A stretch of DNA of 23,190 nucleotides from CAZKFA01 sp964551925 (GTDB taxonomy: Bacteria > Cyanobacteriota > Vampirovibrionia > LMEP-6097), in contig CAZKFA010000031.1 in NCBI GenBank assembly GCA_964551925.1, positions 1 through 23,190 of the forward strand, read 5' to 3'. The number at the start of each line of letters is the position of its first letter. The stretch's first letter is position 1. A program made the translations under genes and the position numbers. This document shows, piece after piece, positions 14,459 to 22,381 of the stretch. The notes under the pieces were generated by a model. The model did no database searches. It saw nothing but the letters and a program-made list of their open reading frames with translations, and was not told the DNA's origin.

Positions 14459-15739
14459 ATGTCAAAGCCACCTAAAATTTTTATATCTTGTGGAGAATTG
14501 TCAGGCGAGTTACACGCATCTAAGTTGGTCGCTGAAATTATCAAGAAATGCCCTGAGGCCAAGATCTATGCTTTTGGATCTTCAATTCTTAAGGAACTTG
14601 GAGTGAAGGTGATTGAAGATTACCGTAATTTCAGCTTTTCTGGGGTTACTGAGGTTTTGCGGAATATTAAGAGCATAATTGCGTTACGTAAGAAGATTGG
14701 TAAGGCTATTTTTACTTTGGCACCGGATTATTTGGTTTTGATTGATTATGGTGCTTTTAATTTAAGTTTGGCTGAGTATTTAAATCAAAAATACACACAA
14801 ATGAACCAGCTCTCTAAAAATAAATTCAAACGTCCAAGTATTCTTCAATATATAGCTCCGCAAATTTGGGCTTCAAGACCTTGGCGTATTAAACAAATTA
14901 AGAAAAATATTGACAAGGTTTTTTGTACTCTGCCTTTTGAGTCGAATACTTATATCATGCATGATGTACCAGTAACTTATGTTGGTAATCCAGTTCTAGG
15001 CTCTTTAGCTAAACCTATAACCAAGAAAGAGTTTTATAAGGCCTTTGGTGATAGCAAAGTTAAGGATAATGAAATTCTTATTGGTATTTTCCCTGGTAGT
15101 AGAGCTTCTGAGGTTAATTTACTCTTGCCATTATATTTAGATTCAATTAAAGAATTGCGTAAGCGTAATCCTAAATTGAAATTTAGATTTATTGTTTCTA
15201 GAGCAGTTACTATAGCTGAGAGTCATTTTACGGACCTTGGTTTCCAGCGTCTCAACGGACGTTTGCGCTTGGGTGATATCGAAGTGCTTGAGCCAACTGA
15301 TATGCTGAACGCCAATCATAGATTGATGAGTGCGGCTGATGCTTTATGGTTATGCTCTGGTACCGCTACACTTGAAGCCGCTTTCTATACTACACCTTAC
15401 TTCCTTGCTTATAAATCTAATTGGTTTAATTATGCTTGCTATTTGATGTTCAAGACCATTGATAAAGCTGGTCTCGCTAATATTATTGCTGGGCATGATG
15501 TGGTCAAAGAGTTTTTACAACATCAGGCAACAGTAGAGAACTTTGTTAAAGAGACAGAAGCATGGTTTGATGAAACTGGTTCTACTAGTGATTATTATTC
15601 GTTGATTAAAGCTAATCTGAGCAATTTACGTAAGAGCTTTGAATCCTATGATTCAGCAGCATTGGTTGCTGATGAACTTTTAGCTAACTATAAGATTGTT
15701 GCACCAAAGGCTGATAGTAAAGAATTAGTTTTAAACTGA
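14459..15739 (+). CDS. lpxB: Lipid-A-disaccharide synthase LpxB
   Basis: LpxB joins UDP-2,3-diacylglucosamine and lipid X to form the beta-1,6 disaccharide of lipid A, a peripheral membrane step of LPS synthesis. The 426 residues are somewhat longer than E. coli LpxB. The N-terminal GELSGELHA (12-20) matches the GE-x-SGD motif with E for D. IDYGAFN (95-101) keeps the catalytic Asp (D96, equivalent to E. coli D98). YIAPQIWASRPWR corresponds to VSPSVWAWR. FPGSRASEV and SGTATLEAAF are the donor-site motifs. Other lpx genes are not in this window. Its TGA overlaps the next ATG by one base (TGATG), so the two are coupled. Presence implies a lipid-A outer membrane. Confidence 0.94.
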   Translation: MSKPPKIFISCGELSGELHASKLVAEIIKKCPEAKIYAFGSSILKELGVKVIEDYRNFSFSGVTEVLRNIKSIIALRKKIGKAIFTLAPDYLVLIDYGAFNLSLAEYLNQKYTQMNQLSKNKFKRPSILQYIAPQIWASRPWRIKQIKKNIDKVFCTLPFESNTYIMHDVPVTYVGNPVLGSLAKPITKKEFYKAFGDSKVKDNEILIGIFPGSRASEVNLLLPLYLDSIKELRKRNPKLKFRFIVSRAVTIAESHFTDLGFQRLNGRLRLGDIEVLEPTDMLNANHRLMSAADALWLCSGTATLEAAFYTTPYFLAYKSNWFNYACYLMFKTIDKAGLANIIAGHDVVKEFLQHQATVENFVKETEAWFDETGSTSDYYSLIKANLSNLRKSFESYDSAALVADELLANYKIVAPKADSKELVLN

Positions 15740-16227
15740 TGGCGATTTTATTTTGTGCTGATGATAATTTTGATCAAGAGTCTAAGGTTGCTTTTGATAT
15801 TGAGCTTTTAGATCAGGTTGATAATTGGTTGAATTATAAACTTGAATTCCATGTTGGAACTCGAATTTATGAATTCAGCTCAAAACAGCGTCAGGTAGAG
15901 AGTTATGTTGGTACTAAGGGGGAGGTTGGTAAATTTGCGTTTGCTTTGTCGCCGCGTAATGAATTTGAAGTTCTTCTGCAATCCTTACGAAGCTTTATTG
16001 ATAATAATTCCCAGAAAAATTTTCGCTTTGAGCCGTCTGATCCTAGTTTTGAATTAGAGATTGCTCGAGTGGCTGATCAGTTTAAAGTTTATGTTTGGGT
16101 TGATGCTGGTAATAGCACTCAACTTGCCTATACTTGGGATGCCCTTGGTATAAGGCTTATGACTACTAAAGAGCATTTGTTGTCATTTGTTGCAGAATTA
16201 GAAAATGTACCAATCACTGCCGTCTGA
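15739..16227 (+). CDS. Unknown 162-aa protein, coupled to lpxB
   Basis: A small acidic soluble protein without signal peptide or membrane helix, probably alternating beta-strands. The layout (ADDNF at the start, a central FEVLLQSLRSFI helix, then FEPSDPSFELEI followed by VYVWVD) loosely recalls WapI-family immunity proteins. I hold this only weakly. It starts inside the lpxB stop (TGATG), suggesting translational reinitiation and shared expression. Its last 30 bp overlap the end of the 1920-aa fibre gene on the other strand. A role in lipid A synthesis cannot be claimed. Confidence 0.75.
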   Translation: MAILFCADDNFDQESKVAFDIELLDQVDNWLNYKLEFHVGTRIYEFSSKQRQVESYVGTKGEVGKFAFALSPRNEFEVLLQSLRSFIDNNSQKNFRFEPSDPSFELEIARVADQFKVYVWVDAGNSTQLAYTWDALGIRLMTTKEHLLSFVAELENVPITAV

Positions 16228-19200
16228 TTGAACTTGAATTGATTCATTTTGTAGAGTTAGAGCATAATTTGAGCTACCATCAATTTGCTCACCACCATTA
16301 GGTTGTACGGTGACTTGATTGCTAGTGCCATCAACTTTTTTAATTACATATATTCTACCTGCGATACCTGCTGCTGATGGCAACGTGATTGTGAAGCTGC
16401 TACTGCTAGCATCTGTGAGTATTGTATAATCTCCAGCGCTTAAAGTATAAGCGCTGGTTCTTCTGATTAGTGGTAATGATAGCGAACCATTGATATGGAC
16501 AGTAGAGTTCGGGCTATCAGTCGCGATTCCCACGTAACCATTGAGACCTTCTATTGTTAGGGCATCACCTTGATTTTGTGAGCCTACTGTTAAGCTATAA
16601 GGAACATTATTGTTCTGAGCATTGACGAAAAGCTGACCGTCAGATACTAAGCTAATATCACCATTACTAAGCTGGCTGCCACCAAGTATTAGAGCATTGC
16701 TATCATTGTTCCAGCGGAAGTTGCTAGTGTCTTCAGCGATTACTCCATTAGCAGCAAAGAAGAGAACACTGCCTTGTTGGTAACCCAGTAATGCAAAATC
16801 TTGACTGATACTTAGGTTCTTAGCATAAATGGTGTCATCAACTTCAAGGTCATCTTTGATTAATAAATCACCATTGATTCCATCAACAAAGTTTGCGATA
16901 CCACCACCGATGTCTAAGGTGGTTCCTGGTGTATTAGTGCCAATGCCAATTCTATTGCTGCTTGCATCTACGTAGAATAAGTTATTGTCAAGAATGCCGG
17001 CGATTCTAAAATCTTGATTACTGTTCTGTTTATTAAATTCAATTGTTTCTGTTGGACCGATGATAACACTGGCTGTTGAACTGCTAGTACCACCCATAAA
17101 GAAAGAGTTACTAGCATTATCATAGAAAAGATTATCGTTGTCTTCAGATACTAAGCCACCAGCTCCAACGAATAACAGGCTTCCTTGAGTCATTGTTGAG
17201 AAAGTTGCTGTCGATGTCGTCACCGCAGCAGCTGATATGATACTTGCCGTTAAATTGCTGGTTGAAGTATTACCAGCAACACTGAGATTGCCTCCAACAC
17301 TGGCGTTGCCAGTGGTACTTAAAGTGTTTGTGTTAACGCCAGTTGCATTAATAGTCGTGCCATTTACAGTGTCAGCGTGTAAGGTCTTCCATGGTAAGCT
17401 ACTAGAGCCCAAGTCGTAAGCTGATGCTGTGTCCGGACCAACACTACCATTGACTTCTAGTGTGAAGTTTGTTGGCAAGTTTACTCCGATACCAATTTTG
17501 CCATTGCTTAAATTGCCATAAATTGCGTTACCAATATTCAATTCGTTTGAACTTGAGGCACTGCTTACATCGACATTCTGTCCAATGAGAATATTGTTTG
17601 TTCCTGTTGTTAAGGTTCTAGCAGCGTTCGCACCAAGTATGGTGTTGTTGCTAGCTGTTGTACCATTGACCATTGCCAAATAACCTAAGGCTATGTTGTT
17701 GTCTCCGTTATTATTGAAGCCGGCTTTGAAACCTACTGCTGTATTACCGTTGCCACTTAGGTTTGATTGCAGGGCTGATATACCTAAGCTAGTGTTGTAA
17801 TCACCAGTATTGCTTAGACCAGAACCATTACCCATGAATATATTAGAAGTTTTATCGCTAATAGCATCATTAAGATCATTAACCCAGAATGTTCCAAGAG
17901 TTATAACTGCTCCAATATCTTGCCAAGTTGCAAGTCCGTCAGCATCACTTGTAAGTACAAAGTTGTTTGATGGCGAGCCACCAGTGATTTTGATTTGACC
18001 ATTGATTTCAAGGGCTGCATCTGGTGAAGATACACCGATACCAACATTACCACTAGAGCTAATTACTAATCTTTGATTGCCCGCAGTACTGATTGAAACT
18101 TCGTCTGTAGCTGAGCTATAGAATCCAGAACTTGGGCTATTACTGAAGCTCATACTAGGAGAGGCTGCGCTGCCATCTTGAGCTAATAAAACTTTATTGC
18201 TGAGTGTCTCAAAATTACTTTGAGTAGCTAGGATGCCTGAAGTTGGCAAGGCGATTGAGGTTGCTCCGCTTGTGTTGAAGCTAACATTGTTACCAGTTGT
18301 GAAGCTGATATTAGAAGTACCAGTAGTGATTGTTCCAGTATTTGATACTCCAGTACCGCCATATTGTGGTGCAAGAACACCTGTGCTAATTTGAGAAGCA
18401 CTTAAATTAGTTATTAAACTACCATCACCGTTAAAAATACCACCAATGAAGTTTGTAGCAGTAACAGTAGTGCCATTGAAACTGTTTGCATTTATGCTAC
18501 CAGCAGCCGTTAGGTCAGTAGCAAAAATTGCACCGTTAACTTCTAGATCATTGCTGATAACCGCGTCATTGACACCATCTACATGTGTTGGAGTGAAGCT
18601 ACCAATAGATAGAGTTGCATTAGGGCTATTAGTATTAATTCCTAGATAGGCATTTGTGCCATTAAAAGTAAAATTGTTGCTTTCGCTTAAAGCACCACCA
18701 GCACCGATAAATGGAATGTTCCCTTGAGTGAAGCTAGTTAAGGTTACACTGCTGCTCGCAGTAAGGTTAGACGTAATCATATTGTTGCTAGCAGTCATAT
18801 TTGTTGCTGTGATGTCGCCAGTAACGCTTAGGTCCCCTCCAATGCTGCCATTACCAGTAACAGCTAGATTGCCACCTATTGAGGCGTTGCTCGTTGAGCT
18901 AAAAGTGGCGGTGGTGATATTCCCGTCGACATTTAGGTTGCCATCAATGTCAGCATTACCTGTTGCATGAAAAGCAGCGGTGCTCACTGCAGTGCTAGCA
19001 CTAATATTACTTGCAGTAACAGTGTCTACATAAATAGTTGCCCATTTTAACGAGCTTGAACCTAAGTCATAGGCTGATGTTGTATTAGGTCCAATGCTTC
19101 CTGCTGATTCTAATTTGAAATTGCTTGGATTGATAACTCCGATTCCAATATTACCGTTATTTAAATTGCCATAAATTGCGTTGCCAATATTTAGTTCATT

Positions 19201-21960
19201 AGATACAGTTGGGCTTGACGCTTGAACACCATTACCAATCATGATGTTCTTTGAACCACTAGTGATATTCTTACCAGCCTCATAACCTAGTGCTAGATTA
19301 CCATTGCCAGTAGTATTGGCTGTTAAGCCTTTGTAACCTAATGCGACATTGTGATCACCATTGGTGTTAGCCGCTAAGCTAAGAATACCGGTAGCTGTAT
19401 TGCCAAGTCCAGTACTTGTTAAGCCTGAACCATTACCTAAAAATACATTTGAAGTTTTATCGCTGATAGCATCACTCAATCCATCAATCTCAGTAGGACT
19501 ACTTACTAAGCTGCTGACTGACACCCACTCAGCTAATCCTTCATTATCGCTAGAACTCAATACGTAACCAGTTTGTGGACTACCACCTGTGACTTTGATT
19601 TGACCATTTATTTCAAGGGCAGCATCTGGATTACTAACGCCTATACCAATATTGCCAGCACTTGTTACTGTTAATCTAGTTGTTCCACCCGTGCTAATTG
19701 CTAATTCATTGCTTTGTGCTCTAAAGATACCAGTGTCGGAATCTGCAGCGAAGCTATAGCTTGGCAATGCTGCACTGCCATCAAGAGCGGCAATGGTCTT
19801 ATTGCTTAATAGTTCATTGTTAGAAAGGGTCGCTAATGTACCAGTTGTCGGTAAAGTTACGGTTGTTGCTGCTGTTGTATTAAAGGTTAGAGATCCAGTA
19901 CCAGAGAAGACTACAGCTTTGTTAAAAGTTAAGCTACCACTAGCGTTACTGACTCCAGTACCACCTCGATTAGTGGCTAGAGTACCAGAGCTAAAATTGC
20001 TGGCGTTAAGATTTGTTATACCAGAGCCACTGCCGTAGATAGTACCGTCGATCTCAGCGTTACCAGCAACTAATAAATCATTTGCTGTTGTTGAGAAGTT
20101 GGCTGTTGTAGAACCAATTTGTAAGCCTGCGTTTGATGAGCTAACTCCGATACCAAATTTCTTAGTAGCAAGGTTTCCAAAAAATGCGTTTGCAATATTC
20201 AATTCATCATTAACTGTTGCGCTAGAGGCTTGTACTCCATTGCCAATCATAATATTACGAGAACCTGTCGTGAGATTAGATCCAGCAAGTTTACCTAGAG
20301 CGATATTAAGATTTCCATTCGTGTTTGCGATAAGAGCCTGAGAACCTAATGCTAGATTGCCATTGCCTTCATTGTTATTCTTTAAGGCTTTGAATCCCAA
20401 TGCTAAGTTATCATCACCTAGAGTGTTGCCTTGTAATGTTTGTATACCAAGTGCGGAGTTGTTTTGACCATTGGTTGTATTGATGCCAGATGCGTTGCCC
20501 AAAAATACGTTACCATTAACGCTAATAGCATCAGTAATATCATCAATTGCTACGCTGCTTATAGTATTAAGTGTTTGCCAAGTAGCAAAACCACTAGCGT
20601 CAGAAGTTAGAATCTTGCCATCACCAGCTCCTGTTGGTATTTGAATAGAATTTTGAAATACTGTATCGTGTAAAGTTTTATTAGAAACATCTTGAGTAGA
20701 ATCTTCATATACCAAAGTGCTTGGTAAGGTGAATCCCACTGGAATAGCAGCTCTTGTGCCATTGGTAGTGAAATATAGATTATTGCCATCATATTCAAGA
20801 GCACCATCTTGCGGTACTGTTGTTAGTGAGCCTGAGTTCATTTTGATACTAGGAAAAGTATTGTCTCCAGCACGTACATTAAGATAGCCCTGAGGATCAG
20901 TTGTGCCGATACCAAGGCGTCCATCTTTGGTAAAAGTAAACACATCAGAAGGATCTGTTCCAGGGAAAGACAATCCTAGATAGCCCGTAGATGTATCATA
21001 GGTGAAAGTTGAAGTGTCGCTTGCCGAAAGTCCAATATTAACCCTAGTATTGAATCCAGAAGTGCTGCCGTTGTCACTGCTAGTGTCGTTGCCTGTTTTG
21101 ATAGCTTTGTTTTTGATACCACTTTTGATCTTAAGCTTACGTTTGGCAATTGGAATATTAACTAAGTAGCTTCCATCTGCTCTCTTAGAGACTTCTGTCG
21201 CAATATTGATTTTAGGAACTGCTTGGAATTCTACATGTTCTAAAAAGTATTTAATATGACACTCGTCAAAGCTAGTACCACTGCAGTCTGCTGGATCTAA
21301 TTCTTGAATCTCATCAAAAGTCTGCTCCGTGATGTTTTGTGCAGCAAGCTCATATCTATAAGTGTTAATTGGCAAATTATTCTTGTCATAAAGATCTATG
21401 TAAACGCTTTTGTAATCAGACTCAAATAAACCAAGATCCATATTGAACTTAAGATTATTTGCTTGTTTTTTATTAAAGACGGTTCTATGAACTTTAGATA
21501 TAAAAACTCTGTTGCCACTATTGTCATAAGTATAAGCATCAAATTTCAAGCTAGTTGGAAAATCACCTTTCTGAAATAAAGAACCAGCTTTCATAATGAA
21601 TCTAACTTCACTATCTACTCTGGTTCCGAAGTCTAGAACCTTGTCTCTGTCCATGATATAGAGATTCAAGTCGGGATTAGATCCAGAGACTATTTCCATT
21701 GAAGTATAAGTTTTTTTAGTGCGTCTAAGTTTTTGTCCGCCACCATGGAGTTGTACATTCCCTAAAGTTTCTAAGCTAGAATTTTCTCTTTCTCGAGGTT
21801 CATCGTCGCGGGGACCGCTGGTCATACCCTCGTAATTACCATCATCCCATTCCGTATCTTCAGCTAATGGATCGGCAGCTAAAACTTTTGGTGTACCGAT
21901 AAGTAAGGTTTGTCCTACCAGTAGTATACTTATCAGCAAGAGTTTTTTGATTTTGTCCAT
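16198..21960 (-). CDS. Giant secreted modular fibre protein, 1920 aa
   Basis: The N-terminus is a Sec signal peptide (MDKIKK, hydrophobic 7-22, cleavage near LAA-D30). An acidic region follows, then a ~250-residue domain not found in the other fibre (LHGGGQKLRRTKKTYTSMEIV..., with the only Cys residues near 225-235). From ~330 to the end the protein is a Ser/Thr/Asn/Gly-rich mosaic. It has three NTALG-type beta-roll modules beginning DAIS (near 475, 830 and 1365), each ending in ELNI-x-NA-x2-GNL. NIGIGV-linkers (PDAALEINGQIK twice) and collar-like DGSA repeats lie between. The ~95-residue tip (about 1826-1920) is homologous to the 676-aa protein tip. No YadA anchor, LPXTG or beta-barrel. The start is supported by GGAG four bases before the ATG. 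Probably a long trimeric surface or secreted adhesive fibre. Confidence 0.87.
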   Translation of the reverse strand: MDKIKKLLLISILLVGQTLLIGTPKVLAADPLAEDTEWDDGNYEGMTSGPRDDEPRERENSSLETLGNVQLHGGGQKLRRTKKTYTSMEIVSGSNPDLNLYIMDRDKVLDFGTRVDSEVRFIMKAGSLFQKGDFPTSLKFDAYTYDNSGNRVFISKVHRTVFNKKQANNLKFNMDLGLFESDYKSVYIDLYDKNNLPINTYRYELAAQNITEQTFDEIQELDPADCSGTSFDECHIKYFLEHVEFQAVPKINIATEVSKRADGSYLVNIPIAKRKLKIKSGIKNKAIKTGNDTSSDNGSTSGFNTRVNIGLSASDTSTFTYDTSTGYLGLSFPGTDPSDVFTFTKDGRLGIGTTDPQGYLNVRAGDNTFPSIKMNSGSLTTVPQDGALEYDGNNLYFTTNGTRAAIPVGFTLPSTLVYEDSTQDVSNKTLHDTVFQNSIQIPTGAGDGKILTSDASGFATWQTLNTISSVAIDDITDAISVNGNVFLGNASGINTTNGQNNSALGIQTLQGNTLGDDNLALGFKALKNNNEGNGNLALGSQALIANTNGNLNIALGKLAGSNLTTGSRNIMIGNGVQASSATVNDELNIANAFFGNLATKKFGIGVSSSNAGLQIGSTTANFSTTANDLLVAGNAEIDGTIYGSGSGITNLNASNFSSGTLATNRGGTGVSNASGSLTFNKAVVFSGTGSLTFNTTAATTVTLPTTGTLATLSNNELLSNKTIAALDGSAALPSYSFAADSDTGIFRAQSNELAISTGGTTRLTVTSAGNIGIGVSNPDAALEINGQIKVTGGSPQTGYVLSSSDNEGLAEWVSVSSLVSSPTEIDGLSDAISDKTSNVFLGNGSGLTSTGLGNTATGILSLAANTNGDHNVALGYKGLTANTTGNGNLALGYEAGKNITSGSKNIMIGNGVQASSPTVSNELNIGNAIYGNLNNGNIGIGVINPSNFKLESAGSIGPNTTSAYDLGSSSLKWATIYVDTVTASNISASTAVSTAAFHATGNADIDGNLNVDGNITTATFSSTSNASIGGNLAVTGNGSIGGDLSVTGDITATNMTASNNMITSNLTASSSVTLTSFTQGNIPFIGAGGALSESNNFTFNGTNAYLGINTNSPNATLSIGSFTPTHVDGVNDAVISNDLEVNGAIFATDLTAAGSINANSFNGTTVTATNFIGGIFNGDGSLITNLSASQISTGVLAPQYGGTGVSNTGTITTGTSNISFTTGNNVSFNTSGATSIALPTSGILATQSNFETLSNKVLLAQDGSAASPSMSFSNSPSSGFYSSATDEVSISTAGNQRLVISSSGNVGIGVSSPDAALEINGQIKITGGSPSNNFVLTSDADGLATWQDIGAVITLGTFWVNDLNDAISDKTSNIFMGNGSGLSNTGDYNTSLGISALQSNLSGNGNTAVGFKAGFNNNGDNNIALGYLAMVNGTTASNNTILGANAARTLTTGTNNILIGQNVDVSSASSSNELNIGNAIYGNLSNGKIGIGVNLPTNFTLEVNGSVGPDTASAYDLGSSSLPWKTLHADTVNGTTINATGVNTNTLSTTGNASVGGNLSVAGNTSTSNLTASIISAAAVTTSTATFSTMTQGSLLFVGAGGLVSEDNDNLFYDNASNSFFMGGTSSSTASVIIGPTETIEFNKQNSNQDFRIAGILDNNLFYVDASSNRIGIGTNTPGTTLDIGGGIANFVDGINGDLLIKDDLEVDDTIYAKNLSISQDFALLGYQQGSVLFFAANGVIAEDTSNFRWNNDSNALILGGSQLSNGDISLVSDGQLFVNAQNNNVPYSLTVGSQNQGDALTIEGLNGYVGIATDSPNSTVHINGSLSLPLIRRTSAYTLSAGDYTILTDASSSSFTITLPSAAGIAGRIYVIKKVDGTSNQVTVQPNGGEQIDGSSNYALTLQNESIQVQSDGSDWYIF
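17470..17870 (-). repeat. Fibre module 3 (DAISDKTSNIFMGNGSG to GIGV)
   Basis: Coding repeat module running from the DAIS segment through degenerate NTAVG-type units to ELNIGNAIYGNL and KIGIGV. It is followed by VNGSVGPDTASAYDLGSSSLPW, closely matching module 2. A 22-bp identical DNA stretch links 17508-17529 with 19161-19182, consistent with duplication of a large segment. Confidence 0.75.
19130..19475 (-). repeat. Fibre module 2 (DAISDKTSNVFLGNGSG to GIGV)
   Basis: Second copy of the coding module, with the same start and end motifs and the same downstream GPNTTSAYDLGSSSLKW segment as module 3. The PDAALEINGQIK linker lies just upstream of both module 2 (from about 19630) and module 3 (from about 18030), so the duplicated unit is linker plus module plus collar. 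Confidence 0.75.
20140..20535 (-). repeat. Fibre module 1 (DAISVNGNVFLGNASG to GIGV)
   Basis: First and most diverged copy of the module, with NLALGFKALKNNN-type units ending in ELNIANAFFGNL and FGIGV. It is not followed by the YDLGSSSL segment of modules 2 and 3, suggesting a separate origin or later loss. Confidence 0.7.
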
Positions 21961-22192
21961 ATCGCTCCGAATCTTTTGCTTAACTAAGTCAATCGGCAGG
22001 TCTAGACTATTTCTCCATCCACTAAAGTACCTAGTTCTACATCTTTTGATCTCCAGTCAGAATACGTATAGCGCAACTACCTGCCATATATTACTTGTGG
22101 TGATTGAATTTGAGGTATTTTGCCATGCTTTATTAAATGAAACGAAACTTTGGCTTTTATGACCAAAATTTAATGATATTTGGCTGATACTT

Positions 22193-22201
22193 TGCTAGAA
22201 T
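22193..22201 (+). promoter_or_regulatory. Candidate 23S promoter, extended -10 TGCTAGAAT
   Basis: TTTGCTAGAAT resembles the extended -10 elements upstream of secE and lpxB. A start near 22208 would give a precursor of about 174 bases before 23S. No -35 is visible. A weaker alternative is TATAAA at 22315-22320 with TTAATC 16 bp upstream. Confidence 0.35.
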
Positions 22202-22323
22202 AATTTTTCTGGGCGCCCCGAATGCCCTAAATTTGGGTTGTAAACTGAAAACTGCATATTGAATAGCTAGGTAAAGTAATCATAGCTCTGACTTAATCGT
22301 CAAGAGCACTTTAGTATAAAATT

Positions 22324-22369
22324 ACAAACATACTTTGTATGTTTGTACCACTAGAATTAATTTTCTAGT
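22324..22369 (+). other. Two adjacent hairpins just upstream of 23S
   Basis: Hairpin one has a perfect 10-bp stem (22324-22333 with 22337-22346, loop TTT). Hairpin two has a perfect 7-bp stem (22350-22356 with 22363-22369, loop TTAATT). They end 12 bases before the 23S start and could be processing signals for the 23S precursor, or a roadblock against upstream transcription. No T-run follows, so they are not classic terminators. Confidence 0.55.
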
Positions 22370-22381
22370 AAGGTGAAAGAA

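Larger units (their letters stand above)
21961..22381. other. Non-coding region between the fibre gene and 23S
   Basis: A 421-bp region with no convincing gene or tRNA. It must hold the promoter of the 1920-aa gene (minus; only its SD is clear, at 21965-21968) and that of the 23S gene (plus). Near 22211-22236 there is a local G/C-rich patch (GGGCGCCCCG and CCCTAAATTTGGG). A boxA-like GCACTTTAG lies at 22306-22314 and an imperfect inverted repeat GCTCTGAC/GTCAAGAGC at 22285-22307. Confidence 0.6.

Noticed and set aside
16198..21960. Classical trimeric autotransporter (YadA type)
   Set aside because: Head-like repeats are present, but both proteins end in a soluble tip with no four-strand beta-barrel anchor, so type V self-secretion is not supported.
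21947..22162. A 71-codon plus-strand ORF upstream of 23S
   Set aside because: It overlaps the start and SD of the fibre gene, has no ribosome binding site, and its Leu/Cys-rich composition is untypical of proteins here.
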